Made by a program: the position numbers and the translations under genes
In this document: positions 46,100 to 53,761 of the stretch, piece after piece
How positions within the stretch are numbered: the first letter of the stretch is position 1
How the letters are laid out: every line of letters starts with the position of its first letter
NCBI RefSeq assembly: GCF_001507545.1
Contig: NZ_LQBP01000012.1
Location: forward strand, 31,649 to 95,648
Source: Ruegeria profundi
GTDB taxonomy: Bacteria; Pseudomonadota; Alphaproteobacteria; Rhodobacterales; Rhodobacteraceae
Reading direction: 5' to 3'
DNA length: 64,000 nt
Notes under the pieces: model-generated
Seen by the model: only the letters and a program-made list of their open reading frames with translations
What the model was told of the DNA's origin: nothing
Database searches by the model: none

Positions 46100-47584
46100 T
46101 CAGAGTTTTATCCAGGCCGTTTTCAGATCCAGATATTTGTCAAATGCGTGCAGGGACTTGTCATGCCCATTTCCGGACTGCTTGACGCCCCCAAGCGGCA
46201 CTGTGATATCCGCCCCGCCATAGGTGTTAACATGCACCACGCCCGCTTTGATTTTTGAAATCATACGATGTGCGCGGGATAGGTTCGACGTCCACACGCC
46301 GGCGGCGAGACCAAATTCAGTCGCGTTGGCAAGGGCGACGGCTTCTTCTTCTGTGTCAAAGACTTGAACTGTAAGAACCGGTCCAAACACCTCTTGGCAG
46401 ACAACGCGGTCGTCAGGGTTGACGCCGGTGATGACTGTCGGTGCCATATACGTCCCCCCGGTGTCGTGCAGAATCCGCGTTCCACCTGTGTTAATGGTGC
46501 GACCAGCGGTGCGAGCCTCTTCAACGAATTGAAGGTTTTGCGCCAGCTGGTTTTCCGAGTTTACGGCACCTGCTTGAGTCCTTGGGTCCAGCGGGTCGCC
46601 GACCTGCATGGCCTCGGCGTTCGCAACCAACAAGTCGACGAATTTGTCGTGGATTTCCCGCTGGACCAGTAGCCGGGAACCCGCAACGCAGACTTGGCCG
46701 GAATTGCGAAAGATGCCAGCGGCCGACACCTTCGCGGCTTCGGCCAGATCGGGGGCGTCGGCAAACACGATATTCGGGGATTTTCCGCCGAGTTCCAGAT
46801 AAACGCGTTTAAGGTTTGATCTTGCCGAGGCTTCAAGCAATCGACGGCCTGTCGCTCCGGAACCTGTAAAAACAAGAGCATCAACGTCTTGGGATTCAGC
46901 GATTTCTGCCCCAACAACTATGCCTTCGCCAGTCACGACGCTTAGGACGCCCGGTGGAAGACCGGCCTCCAGCGCAAGTTCGGCCAACCGGATAAGAGTT
47001 AACGATGCCGTTTCTGCGGGTTTCAAGACAACGGTGCATCCTGCGGCAAGCGCTGGGCCCAGTTTCCAGCTGCCGATCATCAGTGGAAAATTCCACGGTA
47101 CGATTGCGCCTACCACTCCAACCGGTTGCTTGTGTATCAACCCCAGTGCACCGGGAGCAGTAGGGGCAATCTCGCCATAAATCTTGTCGATCGCCTCTGC
47201 AAAATAGCGGATCGTCCCGGCAGCGCTGAGGGGCTCGGCCTTGTAGGCCATGCCAATTTCAGTTCCATTGTCGCGTACGCCCAAAACAGCCAGCTCGTCA
47301 GCCTCTGCTTCGACAAGGTCTGCCCATTTCAACATGATTTTCTTGCGAGCAGCGGGGGCGACGTCAGACCATCTTCCGTCATCGAAAGCGCGTCGCGCTG
47401 AACGGATTGCCAATTGGGCATCCTCACGGGTTCCCTTGGGTATGGTTGTCAGGGTCGATCCGTCGATTGGCGATATGACGTCCAGTGTCGCGCCATCCGA
47501 CGCGTCACGGCTGGTACCATCGATCAGATGACGTGCTGGCGGAACCGCACGAGACCGGAGTTCCTCTATCCTTGTTTTGTCCAA
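46100..47584 (-). CDS. NAD(P)-dependent aldehyde dehydrogenase (PuuC-like)
   Basis: A 494-residue ALDH. I place the start at TTG 47584 (LDKTRIEEL) rather than further upstream, because relatives begin there, TGAGG lies upstream and a candidate operator (47599-47615) would otherwise be inside the gene. Motifs: IVPWNFPLMIGSWKLGPALA, KPAETASLTLIRLAELALEA, FTGSGATGRRLLEA, YLELGGKSPNIVF (catalytic Glu) and NSGQVCVAGSRLLVQ (catalytic Cys), then EVFGPVLTV. It is closest by pattern to gamma-glutamyl-gamma-aminobutyraldehyde dehydrogenases, fitting the divergent glutamine-synthetase-like and amidotransferase genes. Confidence 0.87.
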   Translation of the reverse strand: MDKTRIEELRSRAVPPARHLIDGTSRDASDGATLDVISPIDGSTLTTIPKGTREDAQLAIRSARRAFDDGRWSDVAPAARKKIMLKWADLVEAEADELAVLGVRDNGTEIGMAYKAEPLSAAGTIRYFAEAIDKIYGEIAPTAPGALGLIHKQPVGVVGAIVPWNFPLMIGSWKLGPALAAGCTVVLKPAETASLTLIRLAELALEAGLPPGVLSVVTGEGIVVGAEIAESQDVDALVFTGSGATGRRLLEASARSNLKRVYLELGGKSPNIVFADAPDLAEAAKVSAAGIFRNSGQVCVAGSRLLVQREIHDKFVDLLVANAEAMQVGDPLDPRTQAGAVNSENQLAQNLQFVEEARTAGRTINTGGTRILHDTGGTYMAPTVITGVNPDDRVVCQEVFGPVLTVQVFDTEEEAVALANATEFGLAAGVWTSNLSRAHRMISKIKAGVVHVNTYGGADITVPLGGVKQSGNGHDKSLHAFDKYLDLKTAWIKL

Positions 47585-47598
47585 ATCGAGCCTCAGTA

Positions 47599-47615
47599 GG
47601 TTTGAATAATGAACC
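47599..47615. promoter_or_regulatory. Near-palindromic operator GGTTTGAATAATGAACC
   Basis: A 17-bp near-palindrome (GGTT...AACC) 15 bases upstream of the proposed ALDH start. It matches the element at 47716-47732 at 14 of 17 positions. It is a candidate binding site for the IclR-type regulator encoded at 52946. Confidence 0.55.
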
Positions 47616-47715
47616 AAAGGTGTCAAAAAAAGTGTCAAACTTTAAACCTGCATTTGTCAATAATGATTTTTTAGTTGACAGGTGAAGAAACAAATTCAGA
47701 ATAAATGATACTAAA

Positions 47716-47732
47716 GGTTCAAATAATAAACC
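47716..47732. promoter_or_regulatory. Near-palindromic operator GGTTCAAATAATAAACC
   Basis: Second copy of the 17-bp element, 29 bases before the tctC start. With the copy at 47599 it brackets the AT-rich divergent promoter region, which also contains two TTGACA hexamers and a TGTCAAA direct repeat. This suggests co-regulation of the two divergent operons. Confidence 0.55.
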
Positions 47733-47760
47733 GATCAGCGACTCGTCGCAGGGAGATATC

Positions 47761-48699
47761 ATGTCCAACAAAGCCAAGGCCGCATTGGCCGCACTTGCAA
47801 TTGGTCTGGCCGGTTCGGCCTTGGCCGAGTATCCCGAAAAGCCCGTAAGTTTTATCGTTCCGTGGCCTCCGGGCGATTTGGAAGACGTACTGACCCGGAT
47901 GATCGCCGAAGATTTTCAGGCCGAATACGGTGTTCCGGCAGCAGTGGTGAACAAACCTGGCGGCGGCGGTGGCCCGTTCCCAGGGGCCGTAGAGGTGGCA
48001 ACAGCCCCGGCAGACGGGTACACAATCGGTTCCTTTGTTCCGGCGGTTTCATTGATCGGGCACGAGATCGACATCCCGGAGCTTACACCTGAGAAATTCG
48101 ATCCGATTGGTATTTTCCTGACCTATCCGTTCGTGATCGCGACTTCGGGCAATGCACCTTATTCGTCGATGCAGGAGCTGGCTGACTACGCCAAGGAAAA
48201 CGAGGTGTTCCTCGGGCATTTCGGTGACGTTCTGACCCCAACCCAAGTCACCAAGGCTTTATCTTCGACAATGGGTTTTGAATGGGCAGGGGATGCGGCA
48301 TTTGACGCGTTGGATTGTAACACGCTGGCCTCTGGCGATGCAGACGTGATTAACACCACGCTACAGCTTATCCTGCCTTGCCTTGACGATGTGAAGGTTC
48401 TGGTCTCGATCACCGGTGAGAGGATCAGTAAGGTTCCTGACACGCCTGCGATTGGCGAGGTTGAGCCGAGCCTCGATATCTCTCTGTGGAACGGTCTGTT
48501 CGTGACCAAGGACACCCCGGCGGATGTGCGCGAAAAGATCGCAGCCGTTGCCGAGAAAACTGTGAACAGTGAGCGTGCTCAACAGCTTGCAGAGGAAACA
48601 GGTGCGCTGGTCTATTGGCTGAATGCCGACGAAAGCGCCGCCGTGATTGCCGAAGACAAGGCAACTCTGGGCACAATCTCAGAAGCGCTGGGTCAATAA
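47761..48699 (+). CDS. tctC: Tripartite tricarboxylate transporter substrate-binding protein (TctC/Bug family)
   Basis: A 312-residue periplasmic solute receptor. Signal peptide AALAALAIGLAGSALA with cleavage before EYPEKPVSFIVPWPPG, the start of the mature TctC fold. Family features: VVNKPGGGGGPFPGAVEVA, then ADGYTIGSF, and the C-terminal WNGLFVTKDTPADVREKI. GGGAGATATC precedes the ATG. It delivers an organic acid or related ligand to TctBA. It is the first gene of the TctCBA-catabolic operon, and the ligand is probably the substrate of the enzymes downstream. Confidence 0.88.
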   Translation: MSNKAKAALAALAIGLAGSALAEYPEKPVSFIVPWPPGDLEDVLTRMIAEDFQAEYGVPAAVVNKPGGGGGPFPGAVEVATAPADGYTIGSFVPAVSLIGHEIDIPELTPEKFDPIGIFLTYPFVIATSGNAPYSSMQELADYAKENEVFLGHFGDVLTPTQVTKALSSTMGFEWAGDAAFDALDCNTLASGDADVINTTLQLILPCLDDVKVLVSITGERISKVPDTPAIGEVEPSLDISLWNGLFVTKDTPADVREKIAAVAEKTVNSERAQQLAEETGALVYWLNADESAAVIAEDKATLGTISEALGQ

Positions 48700-48711
48700 C
48701 CGCGATCTTTT

Positions 48712-48733
48712 GAGGGGGCGCCGGCGCGCCCTC
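48712..48733 (+). promoter_or_regulatory. Intercistronic hairpin after tctC
   Basis: Inverted repeat GAGGGGGCGCC / GGCGCGCCCTC with one mismatch, between tctC and tctB and with no T-run. Such stems commonly protect the upstream binding-protein mRNA and lower downstream expression; that role is inferred. Confidence 0.5.
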
Positions 48734-48758
48734 TCACCGCTGCTAAGGACCACTTCGA

Positions 48759-49292
48759 ATGGATAACTCCGAGCTTTTACAGGTTAAAACAAAGTCGTCC
48801 GGCCAGGTTGTTTTTGTTGTTGCAGGTCTGATCGTTACATTGGTTCTGCTGTCCCAAATTGGCAACCAGACCGAATGGACCGACAAGGCGCGCAACATAG
48901 GCAGCCAGCCCCGTTTATGGCCTGCGATCGCGCTGATCACCATGCTTGCAGGTTTTGCGATCCATTACCGGTTGATGCGACGCAGAAAGCCGAATGCGTT
49001 GGATTGGGTCGAAGCCCGGCGTTGGGCGGAGCCGTTGGAATATCTGCTATGGTTTCTAGTTTATGTGGCGGCCGTCCCCAGACTGGGATTCATGCCCATG
49101 AGCATAGTTTTCGCCTGTGCGCTGACCTACCGTCTAGGATACCGGACGCGATTGGCAGTTGGAATTGCCGCACTGTTCGCGATTGCGATGGTCGTCTTGT
49201 TCAAGGGAATGCTGGGTGTGAGTATTCCGGGCGCTCAAGTCTATGAATTTCTGCCAGATTCGATCCGAACGTTTTTTCTGGTGTATCTCTGA
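48759..49292 (+). CDS. tctB: TctB-family small membrane subunit
   Basis: A 177-residue inner-membrane subunit with about four hydrophobic segments (VVFVVAGLIVTLVLLSQI, LWPAIALITMLAGFAIHY, EYLLWFLVYVAAVPRLGFM, GIAALFAIAMVVLFKGMLGV). The conserved small-subunit features of tripartite tricarboxylate transporters are limited, so the call leans on position between tctC and tctA. AAGGA precedes the ATG, and its stop shares one base with the tctA start. Confidence 0.82.
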   Translation: MDNSELLQVKTKSSGQVVFVVAGLIVTLVLLSQIGNQTEWTDKARNIGSQPRLWPAIALITMLAGFAIHYRLMRRRKPNALDWVEARRWAEPLEYLLWFLVYVAAVPRLGFMPMSIVFACALTYRLGYRTRLAVGIAALFAIAMVVLFKGMLGVSIPGAQVYEFLPDSIRTFFLVYL

Positions 49293-50896
49293 TGGACCTG
49301 ATTTTTTCAGCCATTGACGTTCTGGCACGCTGGGACGTGATGCTTGCCCTTCTGGTGGGGGCGGTGGGCGGGGTCGCCATCGGCGCCATTCCGGGGGTGG
49401 GGCCAGCTGTTGCCATTGCCATCCTTTTACCCGCGACGTTCTCAATGGATCCGATTGTAGGGCTGACCTTGCTGTTGGGCATCTACGGCTCGTCAATGTA
49501 TGGCGGGTCAATTCCTGCGATACTGATCAACACGCCTGGCACAGCGGTGAACGCGCTGACCACCTATGACGGATTTCCAATGACGCTGCGGGGCGAAGGC
49601 CGCCGGGCCTTGTCTCTGGCCTATTCAGCAAGCTTCCTGGGTGGGCTGTTTTCGGTCATATGCCTGATCTTCCTGTCGCCCGTTCTGGCAAAGATCGCAC
49701 CAATGTTCGGATCGCGTGAGATTTTCCTTGCGGCTCTGCTTGGCCTTGTCCTCGTCGTTGTTGCGCATAAAGGTCAGATGGCTATCGCGGCTGCGCTTGC
49801 GGGATTCGGTATTCTGATCGGCACAGTTGGGTTGGAACCTGCTGCCTATACCCGCCGCTTCACCTTTGGTCAGAGTTGGTTGGCAGGTGGTCTTGATCTC
49901 ATCGTGGTGGTGCTGGGCCTTTTTGCGCTGTCACAGGCGTTTTTGCTGCTGACGATGGATGATGAGAAAATCAGGCTGCCTCGGTCACGCGGTTCTTTGT
50001 TTCAAGGTTTTCGTGAGCTTGCGCGTCACCCGCGCGTTGCAGCGATCTCGGCCAGTTTCGGCGTTGTCATGGGTATGGTCCCGGGGGTCGGGGAATTTAC
50101 GGCGCAGTTCATGTCCTACACATCGGCACGCAAGCTGTCCAAGAACCCCAAAGCGTTCGGGCATGGCTCGTCAGAGGGGTTGATCGCATCAGAAGCTGCC
50201 AATAACGCCGTGCCGGCAGCGGCCATGATCCCGCTGCTTGCGCTGGGCATTCCGGGTGAGGCACTGACCGCGATGATGCTGTCGGTGTTTTATGTCCACA
50301 ACGTGGTTCCCGGCCCCGGTCTGTTCCAGAATGACATGGACTTCGTTGTCGCGCTCTACATCGCGCTACTGGTCCTGAATGTCATTGTTGTTGGCTTCTT
50401 GCTGGTTTCAACCGGCTGGCTGGTCCACCTGGCGCGCATTCCCAATCGCTTTTTGGGTATGTGCATCCTTTTGCTGAGTTTCGTCGGAGTCTATTCGATC
50501 CGCAATTCGACCATGGACTGCATTATCGCGGCGGTGTTCGGCCTGCTGGGTTTCGTCCTCAAACGCTTGAACATGCCCATCGTCCCGATCATCCTTGGTA
50601 TGGTCCTGGGGGGGATAATGGAGGTTAAGCTGCGCGCGTCTTTGGCGCGGGTCAAAACCCCGTTGGACTTTATTGATCGTCCGATCGCTTTTCTGCTGTT
50701 CTGCGTCATCCTGATCATCCTCGGCTCGACCATCTGGCGGGTCTGGCGGGAATGGCGCCCGGTTGATCGCCGTTCGATGCAGAAAAAGGCATCAAACACC
50801 TTTGCCAAACGAATTTCAGGTCGCTCGCACCGGCATTTCGAAAACCGCAAGAAACAACAAAGACGGAGGCGTTTCTATGACCATGTGGGTTCCTGA
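49292..50896 (+). CDS. tctA: TctA-family large permease subunit
   Basis: A 534-residue permease with about twelve membrane segments. The family signature GAIPGVGPAVAIAILLPATF and the GIYGSSMYGGSIPAILINTPGTA block are present, mirrored by GMVPGVGEFTAQFMSY and EGLIASEAANNAVPAAAMIPLLALGIPGEA. The last ~40 residues (KKASNTFAKRISGRSHRH onward) are very basic, unlike the family, and run 20 bases into the next gene, suggesting that the original stop was lost or shifted. It works with TctC and TctB as a Na+/H+-coupled importer. Confidence 0.87.
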   Translation: MDLIFSAIDVLARWDVMLALLVGAVGGVAIGAIPGVGPAVAIAILLPATFSMDPIVGLTLLLGIYGSSMYGGSIPAILINTPGTAVNALTTYDGFPMTLRGEGRRALSLAYSASFLGGLFSVICLIFLSPVLAKIAPMFGSREIFLAALLGLVLVVVAHKGQMAIAAALAGFGILIGTVGLEPAAYTRRFTFGQSWLAGGLDLIVVVLGLFALSQAFLLLTMDDEKIRLPRSRGSLFQGFRELARHPRVAAISASFGVVMGMVPGVGEFTAQFMSYTSARKLSKNPKAFGHGSSEGLIASEAANNAVPAAAMIPLLALGIPGEALTAMMLSVFYVHNVVPGPGLFQNDMDFVVALYIALLVLNVIVVGFLLVSTGWLVHLARIPNRFLGMCILLLSFVGVYSIRNSTMDCIIAAVFGLLGFVLKRLNMPIVPIILGMVLGGIMEVKLRASLARVKTPLDFIDRPIAFLLFCVILIILGSTIWRVWREWRPVDRRSMQKKASNTFAKRISGRSHRHFENRKKQQRRRRFYDHVGS

Positions 50897-51104
50897 AGGC
50901 GACGGGTATGCTGATCTGGGCTCGCATGAGAGTTTCGCCAAAGGTGCGCCTTACAATTCGTTTGCCCTGCTGGAGGTAAGGGTGCTGTTCGAGGAATTGG
51001 CCAAGCGGATCAAAACCATCGAACCCGACGGGCCCGAGGCGTTCGTCCGGTCCAATTTTGTAAACGGCATCAAGCGGATGCCTGTTCGCGTCACTTTGCA
51101 GTAG
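50877..51104 (+). CDS. Short cytochrome P450 C-terminal-like protein without the haem cysteine
   Basis: A 75-residue product from ATG 50877 with GGAGG seven bases upstream. It reads HESFAKGAPYNSFALLEVR, VLFEELAKRIKTIE and FVRSNFVNGIKRMPVRVTL, matching the end of bacterial P450s: the haem-loop region 'FG.G.H.CLGA.LARLE', the L helix, and the terminal 'RSNFVNGIKRLPV' strand. The cysteine ligand position is replaced (NSF), so it cannot bind haem as a P450. Either it is a remnant of a monooxygenase once in this operon, or a retained small protein. The intact ribosome site and tight spacing (7 bp) to the glutamine-synthetase-like gene favour continued translation. Confidence 0.55.
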   Translation: MTMWVPEGDGYADLGSHESFAKGAPYNSFALLEVRVLFEELAKRIKTIEPDGPEAFVRSNFVNGIKRMPVRVTLQ

Positions 51105-51111
51105 GTTTTCA

Positions 51112-52404
51112 ATGTCTAACCGTTTACGCGCCCTTTTCATCGATCACCTGTCGATCCCGCGTGGGAAGTACATGCCCGCCAGTAAGATCGGTGATGCCTC
51201 GACGCGTTTTGCACGCGCAACGTTCGGGGTGCATTACGATCGCGATCTGCTGTTGGACGCGCCACACGCAAAAGTACGCGAAGGTGCCCCGGACATGGAG
51301 TTGCGCTGGCGTGGTGATGACGTGCGCACGGGGTGGGAACCAAACACTTCAATCGTTTTGGGTGACCTGTACGACGCTGATGGATCGCCTTTGTCCTTGT
51401 GTCCGCGAGGCGCGTTGAAACGTGCCGTTGCCGACTGGGAAAAGCACGGCTTAAAGCCAATGCTTGGGATCGAACTGGAAGCCTATGCTTTGCAAGGCGG
51501 CGAGGATGGTCGGTTGCGGCCCTATGATGCGCCCGGAGGTGGCGTGTACGGCACCGGGCCGTTCGCCGATCCGATGCGGATCAATGATGTGATCTGGAAC
51601 AAGGCGCTGGAAATGGGATTCAGGCTTGATCTGATCACGGCCGAATATGACAGCCCCCAGTTTGAGTACACTCTGACCTTTGATGATGCACTATCCGCTG
51701 TAGATGACATTGTTCTCTTTCGTCAAATGGCCCGAGAGGTCGCATTGGATCACGGGATCATCCTGACATTTCTTCCCAAGCCGCTGTCCGAGCTTGGCGG
51801 GTCTGGGATGCATATCAACTTTTCGTTTCAGGACGCCGAGGGAAAAAACGCGCTTGCGACCGGCGAGGTTGGCGGCCCGGATCACCTTAATGATCTGTCG
51901 CGTGGTTGCCTTGCCGGTTTGGTGCACCATCACGAAGGCCTGGCTGGCTTGATTGCCCCCACAGCCGGGTCATACCGTCGCCTTCAACCTGCGTCGCTGT
52001 CAGGCTATTGGAAAAACTGGGGTGGCGATCACCGCAGCGTCACCACGCGCGTATCTGGCGAAGGTGGCGCGAAAGCCCGTTTGGAACACCGCATGGCCGA
52101 CGCCAGTGCCAACCCGTACACAGCCTGTGCCGCGGTCCTTCAGGCCGCCCGTCTTGGGTATGAGTCCGGCATGAACCTGCCGCCCATCGAAACCGGAGAC
52201 GGGTTCGACAAAGTTGACGCGCGCACCGGAACGGCCCCCAACTTGCGCAAAGCAATTCACGACCTGCAGGCCGACACCGCGTTAGTGGATGCTGTTGGTC
52301 GGGAACTGGTTGAAAATCATGCCTTCATGAAAGAGCGCGAATTCCGTAAGACGCGCGAACTGGAGCCTGATGCTCTGCTCGACTTTTATGTGTGGTTTAT
52401 CTGA
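51112..52404 (+). CDS. Glutamine synthetase-like gamma-glutamyl ligase (PuuA type)
   Basis: A 430-residue GS-fold ligase. Catalytic-core motifs: MLGIELEAYAL (Glu metal ligands), ITAEYDSPQFEYTL, GSGMHINFSFQDAEGKN (His of the active site), TAGSYRRLQPASL, and ARLEHRMADASANPYTA (Arg-Glu-Arg with the NPY end). Its shortness and sequence put it with gamma-glutamylpolyamine synthetase and other amine ligases rather than housekeeping GlnA. It would join glutamate to an amine using ATP, the first step of a Puu-like pathway. The amidotransferase gene follows after one base. Confidence 0.83.
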   Translation: MSNRLRALFIDHLSIPRGKYMPASKIGDASTRFARATFGVHYDRDLLLDAPHAKVREGAPDMELRWRGDDVRTGWEPNTSIVLGDLYDADGSPLSLCPRGALKRAVADWEKHGLKPMLGIELEAYALQGGEDGRLRPYDAPGGGVYGTGPFADPMRINDVIWNKALEMGFRLDLITAEYDSPQFEYTLTFDDALSAVDDIVLFRQMAREVALDHGIILTFLPKPLSELGGSGMHINFSFQDAEGKNALATGEVGGPDHLNDLSRGCLAGLVHHHEGLAGLIAPTAGSYRRLQPASLSGYWKNWGGDHRSVTTRVSGEGGAKARLEHRMADASANPYTACAAVLQAARLGYESGMNLPPIETGDGFDKVDARTGTAPNLRKAIHDLQADTALVDAVGRELVENHAFMKEREFRKTRELEPDALLDFYVWFI

Positions 52405-52405
52405 T

Positions 52406-52945
52406 ATGCGACTTGCAACCCTTGTCACCAACACCGACTTTAGCGCTTTTGCCAAAGCGCGACCGTTGGATGACGAAAAATTCGCGACATTGATTGCCGA
52501 GGTTCGCCCCGATTTGGTGGTCACCGCCTTTTGGGTCTGTAGGGGAGAGTTCCCCGAAGATATTTCGGCAGTTGATGGCGTGATGACAACCGGAAGCCCA
52601 GCATCCGTGACCGAAAATGCACCGTGGATGCAGCAGCTTGAGGTGCTGATCAAAGATATCATCGAACGCAAAACCCCTGTTTTTGGCGCGTGTTTCGGGC
52701 ATCAGATCATCGCGAAGACCCTCAGTGCGACGGTTGTGCGGACTCCGAATGGGTGGGCGCATGGTCTGATCGAAACCAACTGCGTGGCATCCCGGCCGTG
52801 GTCGGACCATGAGAATCGATGGAATCGCTACGGTTCGCATATTGAGCAGGTGGGCGCTTTACCCGATGGTGCGTGCCAATCACTAGAAACAGGCCCGGCG
52901 GATCGGGCAGAATTTGCGGCGTTCTTCGAGTATGGAGGGCGATAG
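52406..52945 (+). CDS. Class I glutamine amidotransferase-like hydrolase (PuuD-like), shortened
   Basis: A 179-residue GATase1 protein starting one base after the GS-like stop. The nucleophile elbow FGACFGHQIIAKTL carries Cys96, preceded by DGVMTTGSPASVTE; SHIEQVGALPDGA corresponds to the 'SHxDQVxxLPxGA' region of the family. Full-length relatives run ~230-240 residues and contain the catalytic His-x-Glu near a GxQ-HPEF motif. Here the chain ends about 50 residues early, after FAAFFEYGGR, so the Glu/His dyad appears to be missing. It should hydrolyse the gamma-glutamyl group, but activity is doubtful. It is followed directly (TAG-ATG) by the IclR gene. Confidence 0.65.
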   Translation: MRLATLVTNTDFSAFAKARPLDDEKFATLIAEVRPDLVVTAFWVCRGEFPEDISAVDGVMTTGSPASVTENAPWMQQLEVLIKDIIERKTPVFGACFGHQIIAKTLSATVVRTPNGWAHGLIETNCVASRPWSDHENRWNRYGSHIEQVGALPDGACQSLETGPADRAEFAAFFEYGGR

Positions 52946-53761
52946 ATGGGAACGATCACTAAGGCATTGGACTTGCTGACGTTATTCGCCCGTGACCGGG
53001 CTGAAATCGGGTTGGGAGAATTCGTGCGCCTGACAGGTCGAGACAAGGCGACGATACATCGGCATCTGACTGAGTTGACCGAAAACGGCTATCTTGAACA
53101 ACATCCTGATACACGCGCTTATCGCCTTGGGCCCGCACTCCTGCGCCTTTCGGCCCTGCGCGAGACGTTGTTTCCGGTGCGCAAGCTGTTACAGCCCATC
53201 GTTTTTGAATTGTCCGAAACCGTGGGTGAGCTGGCCCATGCCAGTCTTTTGCAAGGCGATGCGTTGTCGCCGGTCGCTCATTCCGATCCGGCTTTGCATG
53301 GCATTCAGGTTAATTTCGACATTGCCGAGATGTTGCCGCTACACGCGACGTCATCCGGTATAGCAGCTTTGGCCTTCTGCCCGGAAGAATGGCAAGCCCG
53401 CATCCTGAGCAGACCGTTGTCGCGCTTTACAGATCGGACAATTTCGGACCCTGCTGATTTGAAGGCAGAAATTGACATGGTGCGCCGGTATGGCGTCGCT
53501 TCGGTCGCCGGTGCCTTCGACGAGGGCGTCAGCTCAGTCGGTGCCCCGTTATTTGGTGAAGGGGGCCGGGTTCTCGGCTCATTGGCTGTCGCCGTTCCCA
53601 GCGTACGCGCCAAGCCGGAGAAACTGCGCGATATTGCGCTGAAGCTATCAAAAGAGGCGGAACGCGCCTCAACCGCTTTGGGCGGCACGGTCCCCCGGAA
53701 TTTTGAGGACCTGCCGCCGCATTGGGGTGATGAAACCACGACACGACAGGTGATCACATGA
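52946..53761 (+). CDS. IclR-family transcriptional regulator
   Basis: A 271-residue regulator. Winged helix-turn-helix at about 5-65 (ITKALDLLTLFARDRAEIGL, EFVRLTGRDKATIHRHLTEL, YLEQHPDTRAYRLGPALL), then the IclR effector domain with LLQGDALSPVAHSDPALHGI, LPLHATSSGIAALAF and YGVASVAGAFDEGVSSVGAP. GGAGGG lies seven bases before the ATG, inside the amidotransferase gene. It overlaps the aminotransferase gene by four bases (ATGA). The paired 17-bp near-palindromes in the tctC/ALDH region are its most likely targets. Confidence 0.88.
   Translation: MGTITKALDLLTLFARDRAEIGLGEFVRLTGRDKATIHRHLTELTENGYLEQHPDTRAYRLGPALLRLSALRETLFPVRKLLQPIVFELSETVGELAHASLLQGDALSPVAHSDPALHGIQVNFDIAEMLPLHATSSGIAALAFCPEEWQARILSRPLSRFTDRTISDPADLKAEIDMVRRYGVASVAGAFDEGVSSVGAPLFGEGGRVLGSLAVAVPSVRAKPEKLRDIALKLSKEAERASTALGGTVPRNFEDLPPHWGDETTTRQVIT

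Noticed and set aside
47585..47638. Longer aldehyde dehydrogenase start at TTG 47638
   Set aside because: It would place the 17-bp operator and TTGACA hexamers inside the coding region, and the extra residues do not resemble related enzymes.
50763..50876. Longer start for the P450-like small gene
   Set aside because: This segment overlaps the TctA C-terminus in another frame and lacks a ribosome site, whereas ATG 50877 has GGAGG seven bases upstream.
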